Positions 51,920 through 61,299 of a stretch of DNA of 64,000 nucleotides are shown in pieces; within the stretch, counting starts at the first letter, position 1; every line of letters begins with the position of its first letter. The DNA is taken from NCBI GenBank assembly GCA_964526965.1, contig CAZGML010000005.1, positions 47,832-111,831 of the forward strand. Reading direction: 5' to 3'. This DNA comes from UBA6265 sp964526965 (GTDB lineage: Bacteria; Chloroflexota; Chloroflexia; Thermomicrobiales; UBA6265). The notes beneath the pieces were generated by a model. That model saw nothing but the letters and a program-made list of their open reading frames with translations. It did no database searches and was not told where the DNA came from. The position numbers and the translations under genes were made by a program.

Positions 51920-53212
51920 ATGGCAACTTCCGCGGAAAACGTGGAGAGTGCTAAGAAGCACGCCTCTGAAGATCGCACGCTGTTCGATGTCGCAATCGAG
52001 CAGCTCAATATCGCCGCAGACATACTCGGGATAGATGACGGCACTCGGGCCCGTCTCTCTGTGTGCCAACGAGAACTGACCGTCAATTTCCCGGTAAAGA
52101 TGGACGACGGCTCGATCAAGGTTGTGGAAGGTCACCGGGTACAACATAACCGCATGCCCGGGCCGACCAAGGGAGGCATCCGCTACCACCAGGACGTTAC
52201 GCTCGAAGAGGTAAAGGCGCTCGCCATGTTCATGACATGGAAGTGCGCAGTGGTCGGTATTCCCTACGGCGGTGCAAAGGGCGGCGTCCGCATCGATGCC
52301 AAGAAGCTCAGCCAGCAAGAGCTGGAAAACCTGACCCGTCGCTATACCAGCGAGATAATGCCGATTATCGGCCCCGATACGGACATTCCCGCGCCAGACG
52401 TGAACACGAACACACAAACGATGGCGTGGATCATGGATACCTATTCGATGAATGTCGGCTACTCGGTGCCAGGTGTCACCACTGGCAAGCCCATCGTGCT
52501 CGGTGGATCTGCCGGACGCGAGGAGGCCACTGGCCGCGGGGTAGTTTTCGCTATCGAGGAGGCTGTCCGTGACCTCGACTTCGACATGGAAGACGCCCGG
52601 GTGGCAATTCAGGGGTTCGGAAACGTTGGCCGAAACGCCGCGGAAATGATTCGTGACCTCGGTGCAAGCGTTGTCGCACTCAGCGATTCAAGTGGCGGTA
52701 TCTACAATCCGAACGGTCTTGATCTGGACGAAGTGATTCGGCACAAGGACGAGGCCGGGGTGCTCACGGGATTCGCCGAGGCGGACGATATTGGTGCAGG
52801 GGAGATCGTCGAGCTGGACTGCGACATCCTGATCCCGGCTGCGCTTGAAAACACGCTGACCTCGCACAACGCCGACAGGATCAAGGCGACGCTGATTGCC
52901 GAAGGAGCCAATGGTCCAACCACGCCGGAGGCGGATGAGATCATCCACGATCGTGGAATTACCTTGCTGCCAGATATCTATGCCAATGCTGGCGGCGTGA
53001 CGGTGAGCTACTTTGAGTGGGTGCAGGCAATGCAGGCGTTCCCCTGGAGCGAACAGCAGGTGAATGAGCGCCTTCGCCTGATCATGGCGAAGAGCTACGC
53101 CTCCATGCGAGATACCAGTCGGGAGAACAACGTCCCGTTCCGAACCGGAGCCATGCTTCGCGCGGTAGAACGTGTGGCTGAGTTTACCCGAATTCGGGGC
53201 GTGTACCCCTAG
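51920..53212 (+). CDS. gdhA: Glutamate dehydrogenase (Glu/Leu/Phe/Val dehydrogenase family)
   Basis: 430 residues. The catalytic lysine region reads GPTKGGIRYHQDVTLEEVKALAMFMTWKCAV, with GIPYGGAKGGV and the Asp-containing PAPDVNT following. The Rossmann domain has IQGFGNVGRNAAE. The spacing fits hexameric glutamate dehydrogenases that interconvert glutamate and 2-oxoglutarate; the cofactor cannot be told by eye. AAAGGA upstream supports the ATG, 24 bases after gatB, so co-transcription with gatB is possible. Confidence 0.94.
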   Translation: MATSAENVESAKKHASEDRTLFDVAIEQLNIAADILGIDDGTRARLSVCQRELTVNFPVKMDDGSIKVVEGHRVQHNRMPGPTKGGIRYHQDVTLEEVKALAMFMTWKCAVVGIPYGGAKGGVRIDAKKLSQQELENLTRRYTSEIMPIIGPDTDIPAPDVNTNTQTMAWIMDTYSMNVGYSVPGVTTGKPIVLGGSAGREEATGRGVVFAIEEAVRDLDFDMEDARVAIQGFGNVGRNAAEMIRDLGASVVALSDSSGGIYNPNGLDLDEVIRHKDEAGVLTGFAEADDIGAGEIVELDCDILIPAALENTLTSHNADRIKATLIAEGANGPTTPEADEIIHDRGITLLPDIYANAGGVTVSYFEWVQAMQAFPWSEQQVNERLRLIMAKSYASMRDTSRENNVPFRTGAMLRAVERVAEFTRIRGVYP

Positions 53213-53288
53213 GCGACATATCCCACATTAAGACACAAAAACCAACTAAACGCTCAAATATCAATTCGGTATTCTGGAGCGACAGAAG

Positions 53289-53320
53289 AGGGGTGCACGG
53301 TAGAAACACCATGCACCCCT
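53289..53320. terminator. Terminator between gdhA and trkA
   Basis: The stem AGGGGTGCA / TGCACCCCT extends by three more pairs after one mismatch, with an AGAAAC loop. The flanks are only moderately T-rich. It lies between convergent genes. Confidence 0.6.
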
Positions 53321-53341
53321 TAACTGGTTGCAAGCTTCATC

Positions 53342-54001
53342 TTAATCAACTGCGAGCAGTTCTCGCAGCTCATCTTCGTCCTCTTCCTTTGTGACGGCGA
53401 TAAGTTCGTCGCCAGGGGTCAGTACGGTCTGGCCGTCTGGAACGATCACTTCCGGGCCGCGAATAACGGCCGCAATCGCACAATTCACCGGAAGCTCAAT
53501 CTGCGTCAGCGATTTGTTAACCACCGGAGACCGCTCGGTAACAGTGACCTCAACGAGCGCCAGTCCGCCATGCTGAAGGTTGAGCAAGTGGATGAACGAC
53601 TGCTTCGGAATCGACTGACCGATGAGGTTCAGGATGTAATTAGTCTGGCTGACGGTGACATCTACGCCAAGAAGCCGGAAGAGGTGTTCGTTCTTCGGGT
53701 TGTTTACACGGGCGATCGTCCGATCCACGTTGAACTTGTTCTTCGCGACCTGACAAATCACCAGGTTGTCCTCATCATCTCCGGTGACGGCAATCACAAC
53801 GTCGGCCCGGGCGGCGCCGGCTGCCGCGAGAGTAGAGGCTTCAGCTCCGTCGCCCCGGGTAACGGCTGAACCGAGGCGCTCCCGATTGAACTCAACGGTT
53901 GCTGCGTCGCGTTCGATGAGTAGTACCTCGTGGTCTTCTTGCAGGAGCGTTTTGGTGAGGTAAAAGCCGACCTTGCCGGCTCCAACAACGATGATATACA
54001 T
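53342..54001 (-). CDS. trkA: TrkA family potassium-channel regulator (RCK_N + RCK_C)
   Basis: 219 residues. The RCK_N Rossmann domain (VVGAGKVGFYLTKTL at the start, then LIERDAATVEF) binds nucleotide, and the RCK_C domain (~135-219) carries the PVNCAIAAVIRGPEVIVPDG segment. These proteins gate Trk/Ktr potassium transport at the membrane. It starts one base after the upstream RCK_N gene stop. No membrane subunit (trkH/ktrB) is in the window. Confidence 0.92.
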   Translation of the reverse strand: MYIIVVGAGKVGFYLTKTLLQEDHEVLLIERDAATVEFNRERLGSAVTRGDGAEASTLAAAGAARADVVIAVTGDDEDNLVICQVAKNKFNVDRTIARVNNPKNEHLFRLLGVDVTVSQTNYILNLIGQSIPKQSFIHLLNLQHGGLALVEVTVTERSPVVNKSLTQIELPVNCAIAAVIRGPEVIVPDGQTVLTPGDELIAVTKEEDEDELRELLAVD

Positions 54002-54002
54002 C

Positions 54003-54425
54003 TCAGATCCCCAGCTGATTCGAGGTAACCTCGGCGATTTGGTCGAGAATTACCGCAGAAATCGTGGTGGTTGGACAGACGGTAATAAGTCCCATTTCCC
54101 GATATGCATCAGCGCGCACAGGATCATAGATTCGCACAATCACGTGCGGCACGTTGAAGATTGTGCGGGCAACCTGGGCACCCATTATGTTCCGATTATC
54201 GGCGTTTGTTGTTGCGACAAACGCATCGGCCTTTTCGATGCCGGCTATCTTCAACACGTCTTCATCAATACCGGTTCCGATGACAGTATTGCCGCTGAAC
54301 TTGCGCGGAAGCCGTTCGAAAGCCGTGCTCATACGATCGATCATGGTCACGTTGTGACCATCTTCATCCAGCAGCGTCGCCACGCGGGCGCCGACGCGTC
54401 CGCAGCCCATGATAACGACGTTCAT
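54003..54425 (-). CDS. RCK_N-only TrkA-like protein
   Basis: 140 residues from ATG 54425 (GGAGA four bases upstream), overlapping the stop of the universal stress gene by four bases. It is a single RCK_N nucleotide-binding domain: VVIMGCGRVGARVATLL at the start, TMIDRMSTAFERL, ANADNRNIMGAQVA-like block. The RCK_C domain of full TrkA is missing. With the neighbouring complete TrkA it makes a two-subunit RCK system, a pattern known in Actinobacteria (CeoB/CeoC). Confidence 0.9.
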   Translation of the reverse strand: MNVVIMGCGRVGARVATLLDEDGHNVTMIDRMSTAFERLPRKFSGNTVIGTGIDEDVLKIAGIEKADAFVATTNADNRNIMGAQVARTIFNVPHVIVRIYDPVRADAYREMGLITVCPTTTISAVILDQIAEVTSNQLGI

Positions 54426-54952
54426 TCGATCTCCATTTCCAGGTCGCGCAGCATCGAATCGGACATTGCGCCACGCAGTATGACCACCTCGCACGGGGCA
54501 TTACGCATAACATAATCCACCGTTTCACCAACGGTACGTTTACCGAAACGCTTATGGACCGTTGCTCCCATGAGTATCGCGTCCACCCCGTCCTGCACAG
54601 CCTCATCGACAATCGCCGGTCCAGCAGATCTGGCCTGCAAGAGGTCGGTGGACACGTATGAGCTACGGCTGTCAAGTGATTTGCGAACAAGTTCGCGCGC
54701 GTTGTCGAGGACCTTTTCGCCACGCCTCACTTCGTCCGGAAGGTCAGCATCCAGCGGGAGTTCCTGATCCACTTCCACGACATAAATCAACGTGACATCG
54801 GAATTCTTGCGATGTGCGATTCTTGTTGCGTACTTGAGAAGTTGCGAATCGGTGTCGCTGCCAGTAAGCGGCACGAGAAGTCGATTGCGCTCTTCCTTGC
54901 TAAAGTGCAATTGCCCTCGAAGTACCTGTCGAATACCAGACAATGTCTGCAT
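54422..54952 (-). CDS. Universal stress protein (UspA) family
   Basis: About 176 residues. After a ~25-residue leader the UspA fold begins with RLLVPLTGSDTDSQLLKYA and ends with the ATP-loop region ILMGATVHKRFGKRTVGETVDYVMRNAPCEVVILR, in which the G-2x-G-9x-G pattern is loose. It is first in an operon with two TrkA-like genes, suggesting nucleotide sensing linked to potassium transport. The start is uncertain: ATG 54952 directly abuts GGAGG, and GTG 54967 has no clear ribosome site. Confidence 0.82.
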   Translation of the reverse strand: MQTLSGIRQVLRGQLHFSKEERNRLLVPLTGSDTDSQLLKYATRIAHRKNSDVTLIYVVEVDQELPLDADLPDEVRRGEKVLDNARELVRKSLDSRSSYVSTDLLQARSAGPAIVDEAVQDGVDAILMGATVHKRFGKRTVGETVDYVMRNAPCEVVILRGAMSDSMLRDLEMEIE

Positions 54953-55003
54953 CCTCCATTGACACACACGACTGTTGCCGGGTGAACACCAGGTCAGGTC
55001 GCG

Positions 55004-56983
55004 TCACGGGCCGTATTGTACAGGGTTGGCTCTCATCCTGCTTACATGCACAAGCAGCGCGCTGATATCACCGGGCGTAACTCCAGGGGTTTTCTGGGCC
55101 TGACCGATGGTGAGCGGCTTGCTTGCATTGAGTTGCTGCTGAGCCTCCACACGCAGGCCACGGATCAGCGAGTAGTCCAGCTCTGGATCGAGACGATCCT
55201 CGGCAGCCCGCCGATGCCGTTCGGCTTCTCGCTCTTCCTTCTCGATGAAGGCGCCGTACCGAATTGAGATTTGCGCGCGCTCCAGCGTTACGCCAGTCGG
55301 AATTGGGTCGTCCCACATCTCCAGTCGCACCAAGGCATTGAGTACCGAAGTAAGTTCCACATGCGGCCGACGGGCAATATCAAGCGCTGTCATCGATCGC
55401 GCAGCCCGGGCAAGCCCTTCTGCTTCAAGCGCAGCACCGTGGCGTGGGTTATCGCCCAGCCAGGTCTTCGAGAGCTTGTCCTCAATGCTCTGGATCTGGT
55501 TCTGCTCGGCGGCAACGGTTTCATACCGCTCGTCATCGATAAGGCCCATGGCGTGCGCCCGGTCAGCGAGCCGAGCATCTGCAGTATCTGAGCGCAATAT
55601 CAGGCGATACTCCGCCCGGGAGGTGAGCATACGGTAGGGCTCGCTGAATTGCTGCGAAGTGAGATCATCGATCATCACGCCGATGTAGCCATCGGTGCGG
55701 GTCAAGATCAGTTCGGGCAATCCGAGGGACTTCGCTGCGGCATTCGCCCCGGCGATGAGTCCCTGTCCGGCGGCTTCCTCGTATCCGCTCGTGCCATTGA
55801 CCTGACCCGCCATGAACAGGCCATCGATGCGACGCGTTTCCAGCGTCTGCAGCAACTCAGTGGCATCGAGCGCATCGTACTCAACCGCATAGCCGTAGCG
55901 GGTGATGCGAGCGTTTTCAAGCCCAACGATGCTTTGCACCACTTCGGTCTGGATTTCCGCCGGCAAGCTGGTGCTCAGGCCCTGAACGTAAACTTCATGG
56001 CTACGCCAACCCTCGGGCTCGATAAAGACAGGATGGGATGTCTTGTCAGCGAAGCGACCAACCTTGTCCTCAATAGAGGGGCAGTAGCGGGGACCGGTAC
56101 CATCGATACTGCCGTTGTACATCGGTGCCCGGTGGAGGTTGGCCCGGATCAAATCATGAGCAGCCTCATTCGTTGACGTCTGGAAGACGTTGACCTGCCA
56201 GCGGCCCCCGCGTCGCTCAGCGTTGGAGAAGATGCCGGTAGATGCCGGTGGCAACATCATCTGCTCAATGCGACCAGCTGTACCCTCACGGCTCAACCAC
56301 CGCGGCGTATCGTCTGTTGGCTGCACCTCGCAGCGAGATACATCGATCGTGCGGGCATCGAGTCGGGGAGGGGTACCGGTTTTAAATCGCTTGAGGCGCA
56401 AACCAGTTTCCGCAAGCGATCCGGCAAGCTTCGTATCGTGTGGGTCGCCGGCGCGTCCACCATCATGGCTGGAGTCGCCGCTCACCATACGGGCACGCAA
56501 AAACGTGCCGGCAGTGACCACAACTGTGTGGCAGCCAACAGCTCCGCCATTTCTCAATGTCACTCCTGTGACCTGGGGCTTGGCTGACGTTGTCATTGCG
56601 ATTTCGGTTGCTTCGTCCTGTACGAGGTCCAGGTTCTCCTGAAGTTCAACCACTTCTTTCATTGCCACGGCGTACAGGCTCTTGTCGCATTGCACCCGAA
56701 TCGCCTGTACTGCGGGGCCTTTACTCGTGTTCAGAAGGCGCGCCTGCATTGCGGTGGCATCAGCGACTTTGGCCATTTCGCCGCCAAGTGCATCCACTTC
56801 GGAGACAATCTGGCTTTTGGCCGGCCCGCCGATCGACGGGTTGCATGGCATGAACCCCACACGATCGAGGTTCGGTGTAACAATAAGGGTGCGAGCTCCT
56901 GCTCGGGCGGAGGCAAGTGCTGCTTCAGTGCCGGCATGGCCAGCACCAATTACTATGACGTCATAAAAAGTTGTAGCAGACAT
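55004..56983 (-). CDS. mnmG: tRNA uridine-5-carboxymethylaminomethyl modification enzyme MnmG (GidA)
   Basis: 659 residues. The FAD site VIVIGAGHAGTEAALASARAGA opens the protein. The MnmG signatures GFMPCNPSIGGPAKSQ and GQVNGTSGYEEAAGQG are present, and the helical C-terminal domain binds MnmE and tRNA. MnmE is not nearby. ATG 56983 begins directly before the FAD motif and is preceded by AGGA. Upstream in-frame codons to 57112 would overlap the divergent gene and are rejected. It modifies the wobble uridine of several tRNAs. Confidence 0.96.
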   Translation of the reverse strand: MSATTFYDVIVIGAGHAGTEAALASARAGARTLIVTPNLDRVGFMPCNPSIGGPAKSQIVSEVDALGGEMAKVADATAMQARLLNTSKGPAVQAIRVQCDKSLYAVAMKEVVELQENLDLVQDEATEIAMTTSAKPQVTGVTLRNGGAVGCHTVVVTAGTFLRARMVSGDSSHDGGRAGDPHDTKLAGSLAETGLRLKRFKTGTPPRLDARTIDVSRCEVQPTDDTPRWLSREGTAGRIEQMMLPPASTGIFSNAERRGGRWQVNVFQTSTNEAAHDLIRANLHRAPMYNGSIDGTGPRYCPSIEDKVGRFADKTSHPVFIEPEGWRSHEVYVQGLSTSLPAEIQTEVVQSIVGLENARITRYGYAVEYDALDATELLQTLETRRIDGLFMAGQVNGTSGYEEAAGQGLIAGANAAAKSLGLPELILTRTDGYIGVMIDDLTSQQFSEPYRMLTSRAEYRLILRSDTADARLADRAHAMGLIDDERYETVAAEQNQIQSIEDKLSKTWLGDNPRHGAALEAEGLARAARSMTALDIARRPHVELTSVLNALVRLEMWDDPIPTGVTLERAQISIRYGAFIEKEEREAERHRRAAEDRLDPELDYSLIRGLRVEAQQQLNASKPLTIGQAQKTPGVTPGDISALLVHVSRMRANPVQYGP

Positions 56984-57093
56984 TACAATTGTGATCCTGA
57001 ATAGAAAGCCGGTGGCACACGACTGGCGATAAACTAAATTGTAAACGAAGTCCCTGAGTAACGATGGAAGTGAACGAAGCGAGGCGATAACAC

Positions 57094-58170
57094 GTGAGCC
57101 AACAATCCACACAAAATCCTACACCGACCGTGCAAGTTAAAGAGGTCGGTCTTCCTGAGCAGGCATCTGTTGGGAAAGTTCTTTTGATTGCAGGTGCAGC
57201 TGCCGGTGCAACCGCCGGACTGCTCGCGCTTGTCACTGAGAAGGAGCAGACACCTCCAAGTAAAACGGAATCGGCACGCGAGTATCTTCGCAATACGTTG
57301 GACGAAGCCCAGAAGACCGATTTCGGCCAACAGTCACGAAAGCAACGAAAGCGGGCCGAAAAGGCAATGAAGAAACAGCGCGAGAAGGCCCGGAAGGATG
57401 CTGACAAACTTCGGAAGCAGGGACGCGAGGTCGCATCGGAATCCGCTGATGCAGTGCGGCACGAAGTCTCCGCGATCCTTGATTCAATCCGCTCGGGCAA
57501 CATGGAACTCGACCGAATGGTCGAAGGTTTTGCTGAATCCGAACTCATGAAACGCTTCCGAGAGTTCGGTGAAGAAGCCCGGGAGATGGCTGAGCAGGGT
57601 AAGAAGAAGGGCTCCAAAGCCTCCAGGCAATTCCAGAAAGACGTCCTGCCTGAAGCAAAGAAGGCAGCCAAAGAGGCCCGCAAGGCTGGCAAGAAGCGCT
57701 TCGAGGAAGTCTCGAAGCACGCCCGTGAGGATTTCATCCCGGAAGCACAAAAGCAGGCGTCTGACTTTGCAAAACACGCCCGTGAGGACTACATCCCGGA
57801 AGCTCAAAAGCAGGCATCTCAATTTGTCGAGCGAGCCCGGGAAGAGTTTATCCCGGAAGCCCAGAAGTACACCTCGGAATTCGCCGAGCATGCACGGGAG
57901 ACAGCTGAACATCTCGGCGAGGATGCTGAGAAGTTCTGGAGCGAAACCAGCGAGAAGGCCGAAGAGAAGCGCAAGGAAGCAACCAAAGCAGTTCAGAAGG
58001 GCGGACGAGAAACCCGATCACTGCTGCTATGGTTGGCACTGGCTGGCATCCTCATCTTCACGGTGTTCCTCGATGAAGATCAGCAGAAGAAACTCAAGGA
58101 AGTTGCATTTGAAGTCTTCGGCGAAGCCCGTGACATGTATAGCGACATGAAAGGCGATACGTCCGCCTAG
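57094..58170 (+). CDS. Bitopic membrane protein with 19-residue helical repeats (YtxH-like)
   Basis: 358 residues, GTG start with GAGG nine bases upstream. A Gly/Ala-rich hydrophobic helix (~27-47) is followed by a very long charged helical region, three near-identical 19-residue repeats of the form HAREDFIPEAQKQASDFAK (209-265), and a C-terminal transmembrane helix (~309-326, SLLLWLALAGILIFTVFL). Charge patterning is like YtxH, apolipoprotein or LEA proteins. The likely role is membrane association or stress protection; this is inference. It stands alone, divergent from mnmG, with a strong terminator after it. Confidence 0.8.
   Translation: MSQQSTQNPTPTVQVKEVGLPEQASVGKVLLIAGAAAGATAGLLALVTEKEQTPPSKTESAREYLRNTLDEAQKTDFGQQSRKQRKRAEKAMKKQREKARKDADKLRKQGREVASESADAVRHEVSAILDSIRSGNMELDRMVEGFAESELMKRFREFGEEAREMAEQGKKKGSKASRQFQKDVLPEAKKAAKEARKAGKKRFEEVSKHAREDFIPEAQKQASDFAKHAREDYIPEAQKQASQFVERAREEFIPEAQKYTSEFAEHARETAEHLGEDAEKFWSETSEKAEEKRKEATKAVQKGGRETRSLLLWLALAGILIFTVFLDEDQQKKLKEVAFEVFGEARDMYSDMKGDTSA
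57718..57888 (+). repeat. Three tandem 57-bp coding repeats
   Basis: They encode residues 209-227, 228-246 and 247-265 of the bitopic protein. The core REDxIPEAQKQAS is kept in the first two units and REEFIPEAQKYTS in the third, while DNA identity has partly decayed, so this is an old duplication. Confidence 0.85.
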
Positions 58171-58185
58171 GACATCAGGGTCAAA

Positions 58186-58219
58186 AAAGCCGCGGAGCAA
58201 AAAACAGCTCCGCGGCTTT
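58186..58219. terminator. Bidirectional terminator between the repeat-protein gene and secA
   Basis: A 13-bp stem (AAAGCCGCGGAGC / GCTCCGCGGCTTT) with an eight-base A-rich loop. On the minus strand T6 follows, so it mainly terminates secA. Confidence 0.9.
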
Positions 58220-58229
58220 CTTGTTGCTT

Positions 58230-60827
58230 TTAGACGGCTGCAGCCTGGCGCCGGGCTGCCGGTGATCCGTGGCAGTGCTTGTACTTCCTGCCACTTCCAC
58301 ACGGGCAGGGCTCGTTTGGCCGAACCTTGTTGACTCGTCGTGGCGTGCGCGATGCCGGCTCGCTCTCCGACGTGTTCGTGCTCGTCTCCGCGCTCGAGAT
58401 ACTCGTTTGTACTGGCTGCCGCGCCACAGCTGGCTGCACGCGGAAGATTGAACGCACGACATCATGCTGAATGTTTTCCAGCAACTGATTGAACATGCGA
58501 TAGCCTTCGGTCTTGTAGACCACCAGCGGATCCTTCTGACCGTAGGCCTGAAGTCCGACGCCCTGGCGCAGGTCGTCCATGGAGGTAAGGTGCTCGACCC
58601 AGAGTTTGTCGATCACCATCAGCAGCACGCTTCGCTCAACCCGCTCCAGCATGTCTTCATCTTCGAAGCGATCCGCAACTTCCTGGAAGGCCACTTCGCT
58701 ATCATCGATAAGCGTGTTGACGAGGTCATCCTCACTCTGGCCCTGGATATCCGAGAGCTCGAGTTTGCTTGGAAGCACGAGTGCTGAGTATTGCTCCAAC
58801 AGGCGTTCGTAATCAATAGCGCCCTTTTCATCGGTGTTGGCGGCGACTATTGATTCGATCTGACCATCGAGTAATTCGATGATCTTCTCGTGGACATCTG
58901 TACCCGCGACGATTTTGTTGCGATCGCCGTATATAACTTCGCGATGCCGGTTCATGACATCGTCGTACTGAACAACGTGCTTACGTCGGTCGAAGTTGTG
59001 CCCTTCAACCTTGGTCTGGGAGCTTTCGATGGACTTACTGATCATCTTGTGCTCAATCGGCTGGTTATCGTCCATGCCGATTCGGTCCATGAAGCCGGCG
59101 ATGCGTTCCGAATTGAAGCGACGCATCAGTTCGTCTTCGAGGCTCACAAAGAACTGCGAGCTACCAGGGTCTCCCTGACGACCGGCACGACCACGCAGCT
59201 GGTTATCGATACGTCGGCTTTCATGCCGCTCGGTACCGATAATGTGAAGTCCGCCAAGTTCTGCGACGCCTTCTTCCAGCTTGATGTCCGTACCACGACC
59301 AGCCATGTTTGTGGCGATGGTTACGGTGCCCTTTCGACCGGCGTTCTCGACGATGGACGCCTCGCGCTCATGCTGCTTGGCGTTGAGAACTTCGTGCTCG
59401 ACACCTCGTCTCTTCAGCAGTTCACCGAGGTATTCTGACTTTTCGATTGAGGTGGTACCTACGAGTACGGGCCGACCAGCCGCCGTGATGTCCTGAATTT
59501 CGTCTGCCACAGCCTCGTATTTGCCGACTTCAGTCTTGAATACCAGGTCGCCGTAGTCCTCTCGGATCATGGGCTTGTTGGTCGGAATCACCACAACCGG
59601 CAGGCTGTAGATTCGGTAGAACTCTTCGCTCTCGGTCTCGGCCGTACCGGTCATACCGGCGAGCTTGTCGTACATGCGGAAGTAGTTCTGGAAGGTGATT
59701 GTCGCCATGGTCACGTTTTGGCGGCGAACCTTTACGGCTTCCTTGGCTTCGATCGCCTGGTGGAGACCTTCGCTGTATCGACGCCCGTCCATCATGCGGC
59801 CGGTGAATTCGTCGATAATCACGACTTCACCATCGCGAACGATGTAGTCCTTGTCACGGTGATAAACGGCCTCGGCGCTAAGGGCCTGTTCCAGGAAGTG
59901 GGTCTGATCCAGGTAGCGTTCATCGAAGATAGATTCATCTTCCGGGATACCTGCCAACTTCTCTACCCGGTCGATACCATCTTCCGTCAGCGTGGCTGTA
60001 CGGTGCTTGAGGTCGACCTCGTAGTCGCGGTCCTTACGGAGCTGCTTCACAATCTGTGCGTACTGGTAGTAGCGATCAGTTGCGCTTTCGGCCGCACCAG
60101 AAATGATCAGCGGAGTGCGAGCCTCGTCGATGAGGATGTTGTCGACCTCGTCGACGATCGCATAGTGCTGGCCGCGCTGAACGGTGGCATCTGGCTCGAC
60201 GACCATGTTGTCGCGCAGGTAGTCGAAGCCGAATTCGTTGTTGGTGCCGTAGGTGATGTCAGCAGCGTAGGCTTCCTTGCGTCCGGCAGGGCGGAGGTTA
60301 GCCAGGGATTCGTCTTCGTTTTCATAATCGAAATCGAGAACGAACGCTGAGTCGTGCTGCAGACACCCGACGCTCAGTCCCAGGGCGTTATAGATCTGAC
60401 CCATCTCCTGCGTATCACGGCGGACGAGGTAATCGTTCACCGTTACGAGATGAGCACCCTTGCCGGCAAGAGCGTTGAGGGCGATTGCAAGCGTTGCGGT
60501 GACAGTTTTACCTTCACCGGTCTTCATTTCGGCGATCTTGCCCTGATGGAGCACGATACCGCCGATGAGCTGAACGTCGAAGTGGCGTAGACCAAGGGTG
60601 CGCTTCGAGACTTCTCGCGTAATCGCGAAGCTCTCGGGCAGCAGATCGTCGAGTGATTCGCCATCGTTGTATCGCACGCGCAAGGCCTGGAACGCTTCCT
60701 TGAGCTGCTCATCAGACTTGTCTTCGTAATCCGGCTCGAGGGCATTGACTTCATCCACCAGCTTTTGGGCTTCGTCTAGCTCCTTGCTGCTGGAATCCCC
60801 CAGTATTTTCTTCATCAGAGTTCGCAT
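58230..60827 (-). CDS. secA: Preprotein translocase ATPase SecA
   Basis: 865 residues. The motor has Walker A MKTGEGKTVTATLAIALNAL (GEGKT), the SecA-specific GTNNEFGFDYLRDNM, DEAD-type VDEVDNILIDEARTPLIISG and the second motor domain GTDIKLEEGVAELGGLHIIGTERHESRRID. The C-terminal SEC-C zinc motif CPCGSGRKYKHCHG, which binds SecB or ribosomes, is intact. It drives secreted proteins, such as the 110-residue peptide, through SecYEG. GGAGA nine bases upstream supports the ATG. Confidence 0.97.
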   Translation of the reverse strand: MRTLMKKILGDSSSKELDEAQKLVDEVNALEPDYEDKSDEQLKEAFQALRVRYNDGESLDDLLPESFAITREVSKRTLGLRHFDVQLIGGIVLHQGKIAEMKTGEGKTVTATLAIALNALAGKGAHLVTVNDYLVRRDTQEMGQIYNALGLSVGCLQHDSAFVLDFDYENEDESLANLRPAGRKEAYAADITYGTNNEFGFDYLRDNMVVEPDATVQRGQHYAIVDEVDNILIDEARTPLIISGAAESATDRYYQYAQIVKQLRKDRDYEVDLKHRTATLTEDGIDRVEKLAGIPEDESIFDERYLDQTHFLEQALSAEAVYHRDKDYIVRDGEVVIIDEFTGRMMDGRRYSEGLHQAIEAKEAVKVRRQNVTMATITFQNYFRMYDKLAGMTGTAETESEEFYRIYSLPVVVIPTNKPMIREDYGDLVFKTEVGKYEAVADEIQDITAAGRPVLVGTTSIEKSEYLGELLKRRGVEHEVLNAKQHEREASIVENAGRKGTVTIATNMAGRGTDIKLEEGVAELGGLHIIGTERHESRRIDNQLRGRAGRQGDPGSSQFFVSLEDELMRRFNSERIAGFMDRIGMDDNQPIEHKMISKSIESSQTKVEGHNFDRRKHVVQYDDVMNRHREVIYGDRNKIVAGTDVHEKIIELLDGQIESIVAANTDEKGAIDYERLLEQYSALVLPSKLELSDIQGQSEDDLVNTLIDDSEVAFQEVADRFEDEDMLERVERSVLLMVIDKLWVEHLTSMDDLRQGVGLQAYGQKDPLVVYKTEGYRMFNQLLENIQHDVVRSIFRVQPAVARQPVQTSISSAETSTNTSESEPASRTPRRVNKVRPNEPCPCGSGRKYKHCHGSPAARRQAAAV

Positions 60828-60954
60828 GTAAGGTGGTCTCCATTGTGGTGGCGGGGTTGAACGTCACACACCGTCAACATTCGTAGGTACAGTATACTGA
60901 CCCTGCTCAAACCCCCGGTTTCAATCGAGTCGTTGTTGGGTCTGGTGTCGTATT

Positions 60955-61299
60955 ATGGAATTCTCTGAACGAGTATACAAAGTTGTACGCATGATACCGC
61001 AAGGATGTGTGACATCTTACGGGAGCATCGCGCGAGCCCTGGGAGCACCCCGGGGTGCGAGGCTGGTGGGTTGGATACTACGCGGCTCTCCCGACGATGT
61101 TCCCGCCCAGCGTGTCGTGAATCGCAAGGGGGTACTCACCGGAGCAGCCCATTTCGGACATCCAGATGCCATGCATGATTTGCTCGAGGAAGAGGGTGTG
61201 ACCTTCATCGACGACATTACGGTTGATATGGAGAAGCACTATTGGGATCCGGCAGAGGACCCACGTGTGGATGAGCTCTACGAATTTCGAGAAAGCTGA
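60955..61299 (+). CDS. Alkyltransferase-like protein (ATL)
   Basis: 114 residues of the methylguanine-DNA methyltransferase fold: VYKVVRMIPQGCVTSYGSIA and the helix-turn-helix with ARLVGWILRG. The active-site PCHRV of true alkyltransferases reads PAQRV (residues 50-54), so the acceptor cysteine is missing (Ala51). ATL proteins bind O6-alkylguanine without repairing it and hand the lesion to nucleotide excision repair, which fits the uvrA gene in this window. It overlaps the convergent thiE by 22 bases. The ribosome site is weak. Confidence 0.92.
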   Translation: MEFSERVYKVVRMIPQGCVTSYGSIARALGAPRGARLVGWILRGSPDDVPAQRVVNRKGVLTGAAHFGHPDAMHDLLEEEGVTFIDDITVDMEKHYWDPAEDPRVDELYEFRES

